Shown in pieces: positions 19,281 to 28,258 of a DNA stretch of 64,000 bases. This DNA comes from Thioalkalivibrio thiocyanoxidans ARh2 (GTDB taxonomy: Bacteria > Pseudomonadota > Gammaproteobacteria > Ectothiorhodospirales > Ectothiorhodospiraceae): NCBI RefSeq assembly GCF_000385215.1, contig NZ_ARQK01000045.1, positions 1 through 64,000 on the forward strand. Direction: 5' to 3'. The notes under the pieces are model-generated. The model was not told where the DNA came from and ran no database searches. It saw nothing but the letters and a program-made list of their open reading frames with translations. A program made the translations under genes and the position numbers. How positions within the stretch are numbered: position 1 is the first letter of the stretch; each line of letters opens with the position of its first letter.

Positions 19281-19292
19281 CAGTGTTTCCCT
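19281..19292. repeat. solo terminus of the 270-bp element
   Basis: CAGTGTTTCCCT matches the last 12 bases of the element found at 70-339, 26943-27227 and 57708-57977. The terminal AG on the minus strand forms part of the pycA TAG stop codon, exactly as the element does at the uvrC stop. Being only 12 bases, chance cannot be excluded. Confidence 0.4.
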
Positions 19293-20709
19293 AAAGCCCG
19301 TGGTGGGCGGCGATTGCGGCGGCGATCGCGACGGCCAGCTGGCGGTCGGAGCGCTTGGCCGGCAGCTCGGTCAGTTCGGGGTGATCGGCGATGAAGCCGG
19401 TATTGAAATCCGCGCGGCGAAAATCCGGGTGGTTCACGATCGCCAGGTGGTAGGGGATGGTGGTCTTGACCCCGAACACGCCCATGTCGCGCAGGGCACG
19501 GTTGCTGCGCGTCAGCAGGTCGTCCCATTCCAGCGCCCAGCAGATCAGCTTGGCGCACATCGAGTCGTAATGGGGCGGGATCTCGTAGCCGGTGTAGATC
19601 GCGCCGTCGGTGCGCACGCCCGGGCCACCGGGGGCGAAGTAGCGCGTGATGCGACCGAAGCTTGGCAGGAAGTCGTTGGTCGGGTCTTCCGCGTTGATCC
19701 GGAACTCCATGGCGAAGCCGCGCCGCGTGATCTGCGACTGGTCGTAACGCAGGCGGTCGCCACTGGCGATGCGCAACTGCTCCTGCACGATATCCACGCC
19801 GGTGATCATCTCGGTCACCGGATGCTCGACCTGAAGACGCGTGTTCATCTCCATGAAATAAAACGTGTCATCGCCGTCCATCAGGAACTCGACGGTCCCG
19901 GCGTTCTGGTAGCCAACGGCCTGGGCGGCGGTAACGGCCAGTGTGCCCAGACGTTCGCGCTGGGCCTCGCTCAACTGCGGCGAGGGGGCAATCTCGATCA
20001 GCTTCTGGTGGCGTCGCTGCACGGAGCAGTCGCGCTCGTACAGGTGCACGGCATTGCCATGGGTGTCCGCGAGGATCTGTACCTCGATATGGCGCGGGTT
20101 GACCACGGCCTTTTCCAGAAAGATCTCGGTGCTACCAAAGGCGCGGGTCGCCTCCGAACGCACCCGGTCGAAGTTGCGCCGCAGGGCATCCGGGTCTTCG
20201 CACAAGCGAATGCCACGCCCGCCGCCGCCACTGGTCGCCTTGAGCATCACCGGGTAGCCGATGGCCTCGGCGGCCTCCAGTGCGGCCTCCAGCGTCTCCA
20301 GGTTGCCCTCCGAACCCGGCGTGACTGGTACCCCGGCCTCGATCATCGCCTGTCGCGCGGCCACCTTGTCGCCCATGCGGCGGATGACGCCGGCGTCCGG
20401 GCCGACCCAGATGAACCCGCGTGCGGCGCAGGCCGCCGCGAAATCCGCGTTCTCCGAGAGAAAGCCGTACCCCGGATGCACGGCATCGCACCCGGCGGCG
20501 TGCGCCACACTGATCAGACGGTGGATACTCAGGTAGCCGCCCAGGCTGTCCGGACCGATCGCATAGGCCTCGTCGGCCTTTTTCACGTGCAGGGCGTGGC
20601 GGTCGGCGTCGGTATGCACGGCGACCGAGGTAATCCCCATCTCCGCGCAGGCCCGAATCAGGCGCACGGCGATCTCGCCCCGGTTGGCTATGAGCAGCTT
20701 GCGGATCAA
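19291..20709 (-). CDS. pyruvate carboxylase subunit A (biotin carboxylase)
   Basis: The 472-residue enzyme carboxylates biotin on PycB using ATP and bicarbonate. It has LLIANRGEIAVRLIRAC at the N-terminus, the ATP-grasp GGGGRGIRLC loop, ERDCSVQRRHQKLIEIAPSP, and MEMNTRLQVEHPVTEMITG with the catalytic residues. It is close to AccC, but pairing with an OadA-like subunit points to pyruvate carboxylase. The gene ends 34 bases before pycB. It is divergent from yceD. Confidence 0.9.
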   Translation of the reverse strand: MIRKLLIANRGEIAVRLIRACAEMGITSVAVHTDADRHALHVKKADEAYAIGPDSLGGYLSIHRLISVAHAAGCDAVHPGYGFLSENADFAAACAARGFIWVGPDAGVIRRMGDKVAARQAMIEAGVPVTPGSEGNLETLEAALEAAEAIGYPVMLKATSGGGGRGIRLCEDPDALRRNFDRVRSEATRAFGSTEIFLEKAVVNPRHIEVQILADTHGNAVHLYERDCSVQRRHQKLIEIAPSPQLSEAQRERLGTLAVTAAQAVGYQNAGTVEFLMDGDDTFYFMEMNTRLQVEHPVTEMITGVDIVQEQLRIASGDRLRYDQSQITRRGFAMEFRINAEDPTNDFLPSFGRITRYFAPGGPGVRTDGAIYTGYEIPPHYDSMCAKLICWALEWDDLLTRSNRALRDMGVFGVKTTIPYHLAIVNHPDFRRADFNTGFIADHPELTELPAKRSDRQLAVAIAAAIAAHHGL

Positions 20710-20785
20710 ACGGGAGGCCCCGGGCAGGTCAGTGAAAACCCGAGTATCGGCATGCAGTCGAAGGCCTGCAAGTTTCTGTTTCGCT

Positions 20786-20815
20786 TTGACAGAACAGCCC
20801 TCGCGCGCGTATATT
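20786..20815 (+). promoter_or_regulatory. sigma-70 promoter of yceD-rpmF-plsX-fabH
   Basis: TTGACA (20786-20791), 18-base spacer, TATATT (20810-20815), 25 bases before yceD. Both hexamers are near consensus. Confidence 0.8.
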
Positions 20816-20840
20816 CCGCGCCCTTGTATTTGAGTGTTCT

Positions 20841-21362
20841 ATGAGTCGTATTCCCGTATCTCTCGACCCGTGGCAGCCACGGGCCCGGCACCAGGAATTC
20901 GAAGGCGATTTGTCTGCGGAGGACCTGCCGCGCCTGCGGGACGAGGCGCTGGCCGAACACCCGCTGCGGGTCCATGTCCGCTTCGGGCTGGAGCGCGGCG
21001 CGCTGGACGAGATGCGGCTGACCGGTCTGATTACTGGCGAGCTGTGGCAGACCTGCCAGCGCTGCCTGCAGCCGATGGCCTGGGAATTTCGGCTGGAGAC
21101 CGATGCGGTGATCCTGCCGGCCGGCGGCTCCGTGGAAGGCCTCGGCGCGGACGAGGATACCCTCGAACTGGAAGACGACGGACGGCTGCACCCGGCGGTC
21201 TGGGCCGAGGACGAGGTGCTGCTGGCCTGGCCGCTGGTACCGCGCCACGCGGACTGCGAGCCCGCGGTGGAGCCCGAGTTTGTTCCCGGGCAGCGCGAGG
21301 ACAATCCGTTTGCAGTGCTTGAGCAGCTCAAGGGCCGCTCGAGCAACGGCGACGACCGATAG
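20841..21362 (+). CDS. yceD: YceD family protein (DUF177)
   Basis: The 173-residue protein contains the family motif around two paired cysteines (TCQRCLQPM) and an acidic C-terminus with DNPFAVLEQLK. In bacteria and plants DUF177 proteins are linked to 23S rRNA accumulation and their gene precedes rpmF, as here. It is the first gene after the strong promoter and probably forms one transcript with rpmF, plsX and fabH. Confidence 0.93.
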   Translation: MSRIPVSLDPWQPRARHQEFEGDLSAEDLPRLRDEALAEHPLRVHVRFGLERGALDEMRLTGLITGELWQTCQRCLQPMAWEFRLETDAVILPAGGSVEGLGADEDTLELEDDGRLHPAVWAEDEVLLAWPLVPRHADCEPAVEPEFVPGQREDNPFAVLEQLKGRSSNGDDR

Positions 21363-21467
21363 ATTGGTGGAGCGGGGCGCTGCCCGGCTCGAAACGCTAT
21401 ACTTGCGCCCGTTTTTGATTCGGGCTAACCCCGCAAAGGCGGGATTTGATTAATCTGGAGATTCATC

Positions 21468-21665
21468 ATGGCTGTGCAACAACGCCGCAAGACCCGTTCC
21501 AAGCGCGATATGCGCCGTTCCCACGACGGGCTGAAGGGCGCGACCCTGTCCACCGATCCGACCACCGGAGAGGTGCATCGCCGGCATCACGTGACCCCGG
21601 ACGGGTTCTACCGTGGTCGCCAGGTGATCCAGCAGGACGTCGAAGTCGAAGACGACGAAGACTAA
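21468..21665 (+). CDS. rpmF: 50S ribosomal protein L32
   Basis: The 65-residue basic protein begins [20 protein letters not shown], the L32 signature, and has [11 protein letters not shown]. It lacks zinc cysteines, as is normal in gammaproteobacteria. Start has a CTGGAG site. A TATACT at 21398-21403 upstream may be a secondary promoter, with no good -35. The plsX gene follows after 99 bases. Confidence 0.98.
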   Translation: MAVQQRRKTRSKRDMRRSHDGLKGATLSTDPTTGEVHRRHHVTPDGFYRGRQVIQQDVEVEDDED

Positions 21666-21764
21666 GTCAGGCGTGACGATCCTGCTGGGGCCACGGCTGC
21701 GGCTGCACCGTGGCCTTTCCGCGTTTGAATGGACCCGGCATCCGGGCACTGCGCGGGCGCGCTC

Positions 21765-22793
21765 ATGAGTCGCGAATTCAGCATTGCGCTGGACGTGATG
21801 GGAGGGGACCACGGGGCCTCCGTGGTGCTTCCGGCTGCCCGCCGTTCGCTGCAGGTCGCAGACGACTTCCGGCTGCTGCTGGTCGGGGACGAAGAGACCA
21901 TCGAGTCGGGGCTTGCAGCCTGGGCGTCTGCCGAGCGCGAGCGCGTGGAGGTCGTGCATGCCAGCCAGGTGGTCGGCATGGAGGAACTCCCGGCCGTGGC
22001 TCTTCGCACCAAGCGCGATTCCTCGATGCGGGTGGCGATCGACCAGGTCAAGAAGGGGGCTGCACAGGCCTGCGTCTCGGCCGGCAATACCGGTGGCCTG
22101 ATGGCCACCGCGCGCTATGTGCTGAAGACCCTGCCGGGGATCGATCGACCGGCCATCGCGACCGCACTGCCGTCGATGTACGGCCACACGCACATGCTGG
22201 ACCTGGGTGCCAATGTGGATGTCGAGGCGGCGCACCTGTACCAGTTCGCGGTGATGGGTTCGGTGCTGGCGAATGCGGTCGACGGGCTCGAGGCCCCCAA
22301 GGTGGGGCTTCTGAATATCGGGTCGGAGGCGATCAAGGGCAACGACCGGGTGCGCGAGGCCGGCCGCATGCTGGAGGAATCCAGCCTGAACTATGTCGGG
22401 TTCGTCGAGGGCAACGACGTCTACTGCAGCGACGTGGACGTGGTCGTCTGCGATGGTTTCGTCGGCAATGTCGCGCTGAAAACCAGCGAGGGCGTGGCCA
22501 AGATGATCTCCTCGAACATGAAGGCCGAATTCCGCGCCTCGCTGTATTCGCGTCTGGCCGGCCTGTTCGCGCTGCCCGTGCTGCGCCGATTGCGCCATCG
22601 TTTTGACCACCGCCGCTACAACGGTGCGTCGCTGCTGGGACTGCAGGGCGTGGTGATCAAGAGCCACGGCAGTGCCGATGCCCTGGCATTCGAGTACGCG
22701 ATCCGCATCGCCCGGGTCGAGGCCGAGGCGAATATCTCCAGCCGGATCGACAAGCAGCTGGGGCAGTTACTGGGGCAGGAGCACGCGCAGTGA
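21765..22793 (+). CDS. plsX: phosphate acyltransferase PlsX
   Basis: PlsX makes acyl-phosphate from acyl-ACP for phospholipid synthesis. The start at 21765 gives [17 protein letters not shown], the normal N-terminus; an upstream in-frame ATG at 21729 is less likely. The 342-residue product has [24 protein letters not shown] and [11 protein letters not shown]. Its TGA overlaps the fabH GTG by 4 bases. Confidence 0.97.
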   Translation: MSREFSIALDVMGGDHGASVVLPAARRSLQVADDFRLLLVGDEETIESGLAAWASAERERVEVVHASQVVGMEELPAVALRTKRDSSMRVAIDQVKKGAAQACVSAGNTGGLMATARYVLKTLPGIDRPAIATALPSMYGHTHMLDLGANVDVEAAHLYQFAVMGSVLANAVDGLEAPKVGLLNIGSEAIKGNDRVREAGRMLEESSLNYVGFVEGNDVYCSDVDVVVCDGFVGNVALKTSEGVAKMISSNMKAEFRASLYSRLAGLFALPVLRRLRHRFDHRRYNGASLLGLQGVVIKSHGSADALAFEYAIRIARVEAEANISSRIDKQLGQLLGQEHAQ

Positions 22794-23752
22794 AGCATGC
22801 ACGCATCAGCGGAACCGGGAGTTACCTGCCCGAGCGGATCCTGACCAATGCCGATCTCGAGGCGATGGTGGATACCTCGGACGCGTGGATCCAGGAGCGT
22901 ACCGGGATTCGCGAGCGCCACATCGTGGCCGAAAATCAGGTGACCTCCGACCTGGCGCTGAAGGCCGCCGAACGCGCGCTGGACGCCGCGGGCATCCGCC
23001 CCGCCGACCTGGACCTGATCATCGTCGCCACCACGACCCCGGACCAGATCTTCCCCAGTACCGCGTGCATCCTGCAGGCCAAGCTGGGGATCGGCGGCTG
23101 CCCGGCCTTCGACGTTCAGGCGGTGTGCTCCGGTTTTGTCTATGCCCTGGCCACGGCCGACCGCTTCATGCAGAGCGACGAGATCCGGCATGTGCTGGTC
23201 GTCGGGGCCGAGACGCTCTCGCGCATCACCGACTACACCGACCGCGGCAACTGCATCCTGTGGGGCGATGGCGCGGGCGCGGTGGTGCTGTCGCGCTCGC
23301 CGGACCCGGGCATCATCTCCACCCACCTGCACGCGGATGGCCACCACAAGGGCCTGCTTGAGGTCCCCGGCGGGGTCTCGCAGCCCGGCGACAACCCGGA
23401 CCTCGAATTTATCCGCATGGAGGGCCGCGCGGTCTTCCGTGTCGCGGTCAACACCCTGGACCAGATCGTCGACGAGACGCTGGAATACAACGGGATCGAC
23501 AAGGCCGAGCTGGACTGGCTGGTCCCGCACCAGGCCAACATCCGCATCATCCAGGCCACGGCCAAGAAGCTGAACATGTCCATGGATAACGTCGTGGTCA
23601 CGGTCGACCGGCACGGCAACACCTCTGCCGCGTCCATCCCGCTGGCGCTGGATACCGCCGTGCGTGACGGGCGTATCAAGAAGGGCGATCTGATCCTGAC
23701 CGAGGCCTTTGGCGGCGGCTTTACCTGGGGCTCCGCGCTGATCCGGATGTAG
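22790..23752 (+). CDS. fabH: beta-ketoacyl-ACP synthase III
   Basis: FabH starts fatty-acid synthesis by condensing acetyl-CoA with malonyl-ACP. The 320-residue protein has the catalytic triad: Cys in [11 protein letters not shown], His in [10 protein letters not shown] and Asn in [10 protein letters not shown], and ends with [11 protein letters not shown]. The GTG start overlaps plsX (GTGA). No fabD follows; a REP unit and an unrelated gene do. Confidence 0.98.
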   Translation: MKHARISGTGSYLPERILTNADLEAMVDTSDAWIQERTGIRERHIVAENQVTSDLALKAAERALDAAGIRPADLDLIIVATTTPDQIFPSTACILQAKLGIGGCPAFDVQAVCSGFVYALATADRFMQSDEIRHVLVVGAETLSRITDYTDRGNCILWGDGAGAVVLSRSPDPGIISTHLHADGHHKGLLEVPGGVSQPGDNPDLEFIRMEGRAVFRVAVNTLDQIVDETLEYNGIDKAELDWLVPHQANIRIIQATAKKLNMSMDNVVVTVDRHGNTSAASIPLALDTAVRDGRIKKGDLILTEAFGGGFTWGSALIRM

Positions 23753-23779
23753 CGCGCGCCGCTTCGCGATTTCATTCCT

Positions 23780-23811
23780 GTGGGAGGCTGCTTGCAGGCG
23801 AAGCCCCTGCC
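23780..23811 (+). repeat. REP family A, diverged single unit
   Basis: GTGGGAGGCTGCTTGCAGGC followed by GAAGCCCCTGCC. The stem is CTGC-TT-GCAG instead of GGGC-TT-GCCC, still self-complementary. Confidence 0.7.
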
Positions 23812-23856
23812 AAAGCCTGATACGAAGCGGTTCGCCGAAAGAAGGGAGTCGAGGAC

Positions 23857-24333
23857 ATGGGTCGCGAGATCGAACGCAAGTTTCTGCTGGCCAGCGAGGC
23901 CTGGCGCGATAGTGTGGTGCGCTCCCAGCACATGCGTCAGGGCTACCTGTGTGGTAACGACCGCGCCTCGATCCGCGTGCGTGTGGACGAGGAGGGCGCG
24001 AACCTGAACATCAAGAGCGCGACCCTCGGTGTCGAACGTGACGAATACCAGTACGCGATCCCTGTCGAGGAGGCCCACAACCTGCTCGACACGCTCGCGG
24101 GGCCGCAGGTCGAGAAGACACGCTACTGGGTGGATGTGGAGGGCTGGGAATACGAGATCGACGTGTTCGAGGGTGCCAACGCCGGTCTGATCGTGGCTGA
24201 ACTGGAACTGCCCGCGAGCGATGCCGAGTTCCCGCGGCCCGAGTGGCTGGGCGAGGAGGTCTCGCACGACCCGCGCTACTACAACACCGAGCTGGCCCGG
24301 AACCCCTACCGCGACTGGCCCGATGCAACCTGA
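23857..24333 (+). CDS. CYTH domain protein (inorganic triphosphatase-like)
   Basis: The 158-residue protein has the CYTH entry motif EIERKFL (ExExK), then RIRV, NLNIKS and YWVDVEGWEYEIDVFEGANAGL with the acidic metal ligands. Short CYTH enzymes of this type are tripolyphosphatases; some bind other organic triphosphates. Length is normal for the ygiF-independent short class. It starts behind AAGGGAG and overlaps the next gene by 11 bases. Confidence 0.9.
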   Translation: MGREIERKFLLASEAWRDSVVRSQHMRQGYLCGNDRASIRVRVDEEGANLNIKSATLGVERDEYQYAIPVEEAHNLLDTLAGPQVEKTRYWVDVEGWEYEIDVFEGANAGLIVAELELPASDAEFPRPEWLGEEVSHDPRYYNTELARNPYRDWPDAT

Positions 24334-24961
24334 GTCCTTCCCCGTCTTTGACCCGGATTGCCGGCGCTGTCCGCGCCTGGCCGGTTTTCTGGAAGACGTG
24401 CGGGCGAAGCACCCCGAGTACCACGCCGCACCCGTGCCATCGTTTGGGCCGCTGGACGCACGCCTGCTGATCGTCGGTCTCGCCCCCGGGATGCACGGGG
24501 CCAACGCCACGGGGCGCCCCTTTACCGGGGACTACGCCGGAGTGCTGCTCTACGAGACCCTGCACCAGTACGGTTTTGCGACCGGCCCCGAGAGCGTGCG
24601 CGCGGATGACGGGCTGCAGCTGCTGGACTGCCGCATCACGAATGCCGTCAAATGCCTGCCGCCGCAGAACAAGCCCACGACGGAGGAAATCCGCACCTGC
24701 AACGGTTTCCTGGCCGCGGAGATGGATGCGATGCAGCCGCGGGTGATCCTTGCGCTGGGCAAGATCGCCCATGACGCGGTGCTGCGCGCTCGAGGCCTGC
24801 CACTGTCCAGCCGGCGTTTTGCCCACGGCGCCGAGCATGCGCTGGACGGCATGCGGCTGATCGATTCCTACCACTGCTCGCGCTACAACACCCAGACCCG
24901 CCGCCTCACCCCGGCCATGTTCGGCGAACTCTTCGCCCGCATCCGCACCCATCTCGATTAG
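24323..24961 (+). CDS. uracil-DNA glycosylase, family 5-like
   Basis: Family 5 (UdgB) enzymes remove uracil and other deaminated bases. The 212-residue product has N-terminal cysteines (CRRCPRL), motif A GLAPGMHGANATGRPFTGD, NAVKCLPPQNKPTTEE and a C-terminal DSYHCSRYNTQTRRLT; paired cysteines are consistent with the 4Fe-4S cluster of families 4 and 5. ATG 24323 lies inside the CYTH gene. Base-excision repair next to uvrC makes a small repair neighbourhood. Confidence 0.88.
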   Translation: MQPESFPVFDPDCRRCPRLAGFLEDVRAKHPEYHAAPVPSFGPLDARLLIVGLAPGMHGANATGRPFTGDYAGVLLYETLHQYGFATGPESVRADDGLQLLDCRITNAVKCLPPQNKPTTEEIRTCNGFLAAEMDAMQPRVILALGKIAHDAVLRARGLPLSSRRFAHGAEHALDGMRLIDSYHCSRYNTQTRRLTPAMFGELFARIRTHLD

Positions 24962-25120
24962 AAAAGCCTGTGGGGGCCGGACGCCCGTGATGGCGTGGAG
25001 CCCGATGGAGTCGAGGTGCCAAAGTGCCAAGGGCGTGGACCGGCCACTGCCGCCGCCCACGCTCAATGGTCGTACCGTTTTGACCGGCTCCCTTGGCCGA
25101 TCCGGTATCCTGAAGCTGTC

Positions 25121-26944
25121 ATGAGTGCCTCCGACACCAGTTTCGATTCCAAGGCCTTCCTGAAGACGCTGACGCAGTCGCCCGGTGTCTATCAGATGCT
25201 GGATGCCAGCGGCGGCGTGCTGTATGTCGGCAAGGCACGCAATCTCAGGAGCCGTGTCGCCAGCTACTTTCGCGGTTCGGACGATCGCGGGCCGCGGATC
25301 CGGTCGATGGTGCGCCAGATCGCGGATATCCGCGTGGCGGTCACGCATACCGAGGCCGAGGCCTTGCTGCTCGAGGCCAATCTGATCAAGCGCCACCGGC
25401 CGCGCTACAACGTGCTGCTGCGCGACGACAAGAGCTACCCCTATATCTTCGTGTCCGGCCAGGAGTACCCGCGCCTGGGCTTCCACCGGGGAGCGAAAAA
25501 GAAGGGGGTGCGCTATTTCGGCCCGTATCCGTCCGCCGGGGCGGTGCGCGAGAGCCTCGCGCTGCTGCAGAAGCTGTTTCAGGTCCGCCAGTGCGAGGAC
25601 AGCGTGTTCGCACATCGGTCGCGGCCGTGCCTGCAGTATCAGATCGGGCGCTGTACCGCGCCCTGTGTGGGCTATATCACGCCCGAGGAGTACGCCCGCG
25701 ACGTGGAATCCTCCGTGCAGTTTCTGCAGGGCAAAAGCGAGGTGGTGATCGCCGACCTGATGCAGCGCATGGAGGCGGCCTCCGAACGTCTCGATTTCGA
25801 GCATGCAGCGCGGCTTCGGGACCAGATCGCGCGGCTGCGCCAGATCTCCGAGCAGCAGTTTGTCTCCGGTGGCGAGGGCGATGCCGACGTGATCGCCCTG
25901 GCCCGGGAGGCGGGCACGGTCGCGGTGGAGATCTTCTTCGTGCGCGGGGGGCAGAACCTGGGCAACCGCGAGCTGTTCCCGAACGTGCCGGAGGCCACCG
26001 ACGACGGCGAGATCATGGCGGCGGTACTGGCGCAGTACTACGCCGAACGCGAACCCCCGGCGCGCGTGCTGCTGTCACACGAGCCGGAAGGCGCGCAAGC
26101 ACTGGAGGCCTTCCTGTCGGAGCGGCGCGATGGCCGCAAGGTCCAGCTCGCCTGGTCGCTGCGCGGGGACCGCGCGCGCTGGCTGGACATGGCGCGGCGC
26201 AATGCCGAACTCGCGCTGAAGACGCGCATCGCCAGTCAGGCCGGGCAGACCGCGCGCCTGGACGCGCTCACCGCCGAGTTGAATCTGGAGAGCCCGCCCA
26301 AGCGCATGGAGTGCTTCGACATCTCGCACACCGCGGGCGAGCGCACGGTGGCATCCTGCGTGGTGTTCGGGCCCGAGGGGCCCATCAAGTCCGACTACCG
26401 GCGGTTCAACATCGACGGGATCGAACCCGGCGACGATTACGCCGCGATGCACCAGGCCCTGAGCCGTCGCTTTGCCCGCCTGAAGAAGGGGGAAGGGCAG
26501 GAACCGGACATCCTGTTCATCGATGGCGGCAAGGGGCAGGTCACCCAGGCACTCAATGTCCTGGCGGATCTGGGACTGGATCACATCCGGGTAATCGGCG
26601 TCGCCAAGGGCGAGGAGCGCCGGCCGGGCATGGAAACGCTGATATTGAGCGGGGTGGAGGCCCCCTCTATACTCCCGACGCATTCGGGTGCGTTGCACCT
26701 GATCCAGCAGATCCGCGACGAGGCGCATCGGTTCGCCATTACCGGCCATCGCGCTCGCCGGGCCAAGGCGCGCAAGGAATCGACCCTGGAGTCGATCCCG
26801 GGGCTCGGGCCCAAGCGCCGCAGCGCGTTGCTGCGCCATTTCGGCGGCCTGCGCGGTGTGGCCCGGGCCGGCGTAGACGAGCTGTCCAAGGTGCCGGGCA
26901 TCCACCGACGGCTGGCACAGGCGATCTACGACCAGTTTCACTAG
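25121..26944 (+). CDS. uvrC: excinuclease ABC subunit C
   Basis: UvrC makes both incisions in nucleotide excision repair. The 607-residue product from ATG 25121 has the GIY-YIG nuclease (SPGVYQML, VLYVGKARNLRSR), a UVR domain (RLDFEHAARLRDQI), the RNase H-like domain (FDISHTAGERTVA, LFIDGGKGQV) and two helix-hairpin-helix motifs (IPGLGPKRRSALL, VPGIHRRLAQAI). The upstream GTG at 24995 would add an unlikely 42 residues. The last two bases of its TAG stop belong to the 270-bp element that follows. Confidence 0.98.
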   Translation: MSASDTSFDSKAFLKTLTQSPGVYQMLDASGGVLYVGKARNLRSRVASYFRGSDDRGPRIRSMVRQIADIRVAVTHTEAEALLLEANLIKRHRPRYNVLLRDDKSYPYIFVSGQEYPRLGFHRGAKKKGVRYFGPYPSAGAVRESLALLQKLFQVRQCEDSVFAHRSRPCLQYQIGRCTAPCVGYITPEEYARDVESSVQFLQGKSEVVIADLMQRMEAASERLDFEHAARLRDQIARLRQISEQQFVSGGEGDADVIALAREAGTVAVEIFFVRGGQNLGNRELFPNVPEATDDGEIMAAVLAQYYAEREPPARVLLSHEPEGAQALEAFLSERRDGRKVQLAWSLRGDRARWLDMARRNAELALKTRIASQAGQTARLDALTAELNLESPPKRMECFDISHTAGERTVASCVVFGPEGPIKSDYRRFNIDGIEPGDDYAAMHQALSRRFARLKKGEGQEPDILFIDGGKGQVTQALNVLADLGLDHIRVIGVAKGEERRPGMETLILSGVEAPSILPTHSGALHLIQQIRDEAHRFAITGHRARRAKARKESTLESIPGLGPKRRSALLRHFGGLRGVARAGVDELSKVPGIHRRLAQAIYDQFH

Positions 26945-27227
26945 GGAAACACCGATTAATGTACACACTCGTGTTGGCACCCCAGGTTTTCCGAGACAAG
27001 GCGCGGTGTGCAGCCGGTAGTGGTTCTACCGGCCCGTTATTGACGGATGCGGGCCGCAGCGCAGGATCGGGAAACCTGGGGTGCCAACCCCGAAGGGGCT
27101 CGGCCGCTTTTGTGCGCGCACGGCGTTGCGGTTCCCTTGTGCAGAATGACTGCACGGCAGTCACCGCGCCTTGTTCGCACGCAAAAGCGAGTCGAGCACG
27201 AGCGTGTACATTAATCAGTGTTTCCCT
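26943..27227 (-). repeat. 270-bp inverted-terminal repeat element, copy 2 (285 bp)
   Basis: Terminal repeats match copy 1 with small changes (ACCGATTAATGT on the left). It is inverted relative to copy 1 and holds about 15 extra bases near 27034-27048. The inner hairpin is GCCGGTAG-TGGTT-CTACCGGC (27013-27033): relative to copy 1 one base pair is swapped, keeping the stem. It separates uvrC from pgsA, which are normally one operon, so it must be transcribed through or carry a promoter. Confidence 0.9.
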
Positions 27228-27242
27228 GGGGCTGACCAGCAG

Positions 27243-27794
27243 ATGATCCGTGAACTCCCCAACTGGCTGACCTGGTCGCGGATCGTGATGATCCCGCTCC
27301 TGATTGTCGTCTTTTATGCGTTGCCCATGCCCACAGCGGGCATCGTGGCCGCTATCGTCTTTGCGCTGGCCGCGATCACCGACTGGGCGGACGGCTACCT
27401 GGCCCGGCGCTGGCAGGTGACCAGTCGCTTCGGTGCCTTCCTCGATCCGGTGGCGGACAAGCTGATCGTGGCCGCTGCGTTGGTCCTGGTCGTGGATCAC
27501 AACCCCGGTGTGGGTCTGGCGCTGGCGGCAGTGGTGATCATCGGGCGCGAGATCGCGATCTCGGCCCTGCGCGAATGGATGGCCGAGGTCGGCGCCAGTG
27601 CGAAGGTCGCGGTCTCCTGGGTAGGCAAGTTCAAGACGACCGCCCAGATGGTGGCGATCTTCCTGTTGCTGTGGGCGGAGCCGGTCGCGGGACTGCCGAT
27701 TTTCGCGATCGGTGAATGGCTGCTGTACCTGGCGGCCATCCTGACGCTGGTCTCGATGGTCCAGTACATGCTGGCGGCCGCCCGCGGGCAATGA
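27243..27794 (+). CDS. pgsA: CDP-diacylglycerol--glycerol-3-phosphate 3-phosphatidyltransferase
   Basis: PgsA makes phosphatidylglycerol phosphate, the committed step to acidic phospholipids, in the inner membrane. The 183-residue protein has the CDP-alcohol phosphotransferase motif DWADGYLARRWQVTSRFGAF followed by LDPVADK, and about five membrane segments. Start ATG 27243 gives IRELPNWLTWSRI, the usual N-terminus, and lies 15 bases after repeat copy 2; the GTG upstream lies in the repeat. Confidence 0.97.
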   Translation: MIRELPNWLTWSRIVMIPLLIVVFYALPMPTAGIVAAIVFALAAITDWADGYLARRWQVTSRFGAFLDPVADKLIVAAALVLVVDHNPGVGLALAAVVIIGREIAISALREWMAEVGASAKVAVSWVGKFKTTAQMVAIFLLLWAEPVAGLPIFAIGEWLLYLAAILTLVSMVQYMLAAARGQ

Positions 27795-27821
27795 TGTGCG
27801 TTGGCAGGGGCGAGCGGGGTA

Positions 27822-27849
27822 TTGACGTCGGCCGCCGGTGCGGTAGAAT
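27822..27849 (+). promoter_or_regulatory. promoter of tRNA-Gly
   Basis: TTGACG (27822-27827), 16-base spacer, TAGAAT (27844-27849), 18 bases before the tRNA. It may also drive tRNA-Cys, although a terminator-like hairpin lies between. Confidence 0.75.
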
Positions 27850-27867
27850 ACGCGCCGATAAGGAAGA

Positions 27868-27943
27868 GCGGGAATAGCTCAGCTGGTAGAGCACAACCTT
27901 GCCAAGGTTGGGGTCGCGAGTTCGAATCTCGTTTCCCGCTCCA
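27868..27943 (+). tRNA. tRNA-Gly(GCC)
   Basis: Acceptor GCGGGAA/TTCCCGC, anticodon stem CAACC-TTGCCAA-GGTTG with GCC, T-arm GAGTTCGAATCTC and encoded CCA; 76 bases. Confidence 0.97.
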
Positions 27944-27954
27944 ACAGATTCCTG

Positions 27955-27980
27955 AAACCCCGGTTCGGCCGGGGTTTTCT
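27955..27980 (+). terminator. terminator after tRNA-Gly
   Basis: AAACCCCGG-TTCGG-CCGGGGTTT hairpin followed by TCTGTTT. Also nearly symmetrical, so it could work on both strands. Confidence 0.8.
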
Positions 27981-28030
27981 GTTTCGGCCTGCGCATGTCG
28001 CGCTGTGCGGGCCGGGACCCACCCGATACA

Positions 28031-28104
28031 GGCTGGGTGGCAGAGTGGTTATGCAGCGGACTGCAAATCCGTGTACGCCGGTTCGATTCCGACCCCAGCC
28101 TCCA
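28031..28104 (+). tRNA. tRNA-Cys(GCA)
   Basis: Acceptor GGCTGGG/CCCAGCC, anticodon loop CTGCAAA with GCA, T-arm CGGTTCGATTCCG and encoded CCA; 74 bases. Confidence 0.96.
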
Positions 28105-28114
28105 TCTTCGCATC

Positions 28115-28138
28115 AGGCCGCCTTCGGGCGGCCTTTTG
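28115..28138 (+). terminator. terminator after tRNA-Cys
   Basis: AGGCCGCC-TTCG-GGCGGCCT stem with a tetraloop, followed by TTTTG. Confidence 0.85.
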
Positions 28139-28258
28139 CGTTGTGGGGGCGAGCGCAACGGGTGATTCGAACCGACAAAGCATGAAATGATTCGTCCTGT
28201 TGGCGGACACAGGGTCTAGACTCCTGAGGCGACAACCCCAACCGGACGAGGGCGCGGG

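Noticed and set aside
17424-20709. Sodium-pumping oxaloacetate decarboxylase
   Set aside because: The OadA-like subunit is paired with a biotin carboxylase, and no oadB or oadG gene is present, so pyruvate carboxylase fits better.
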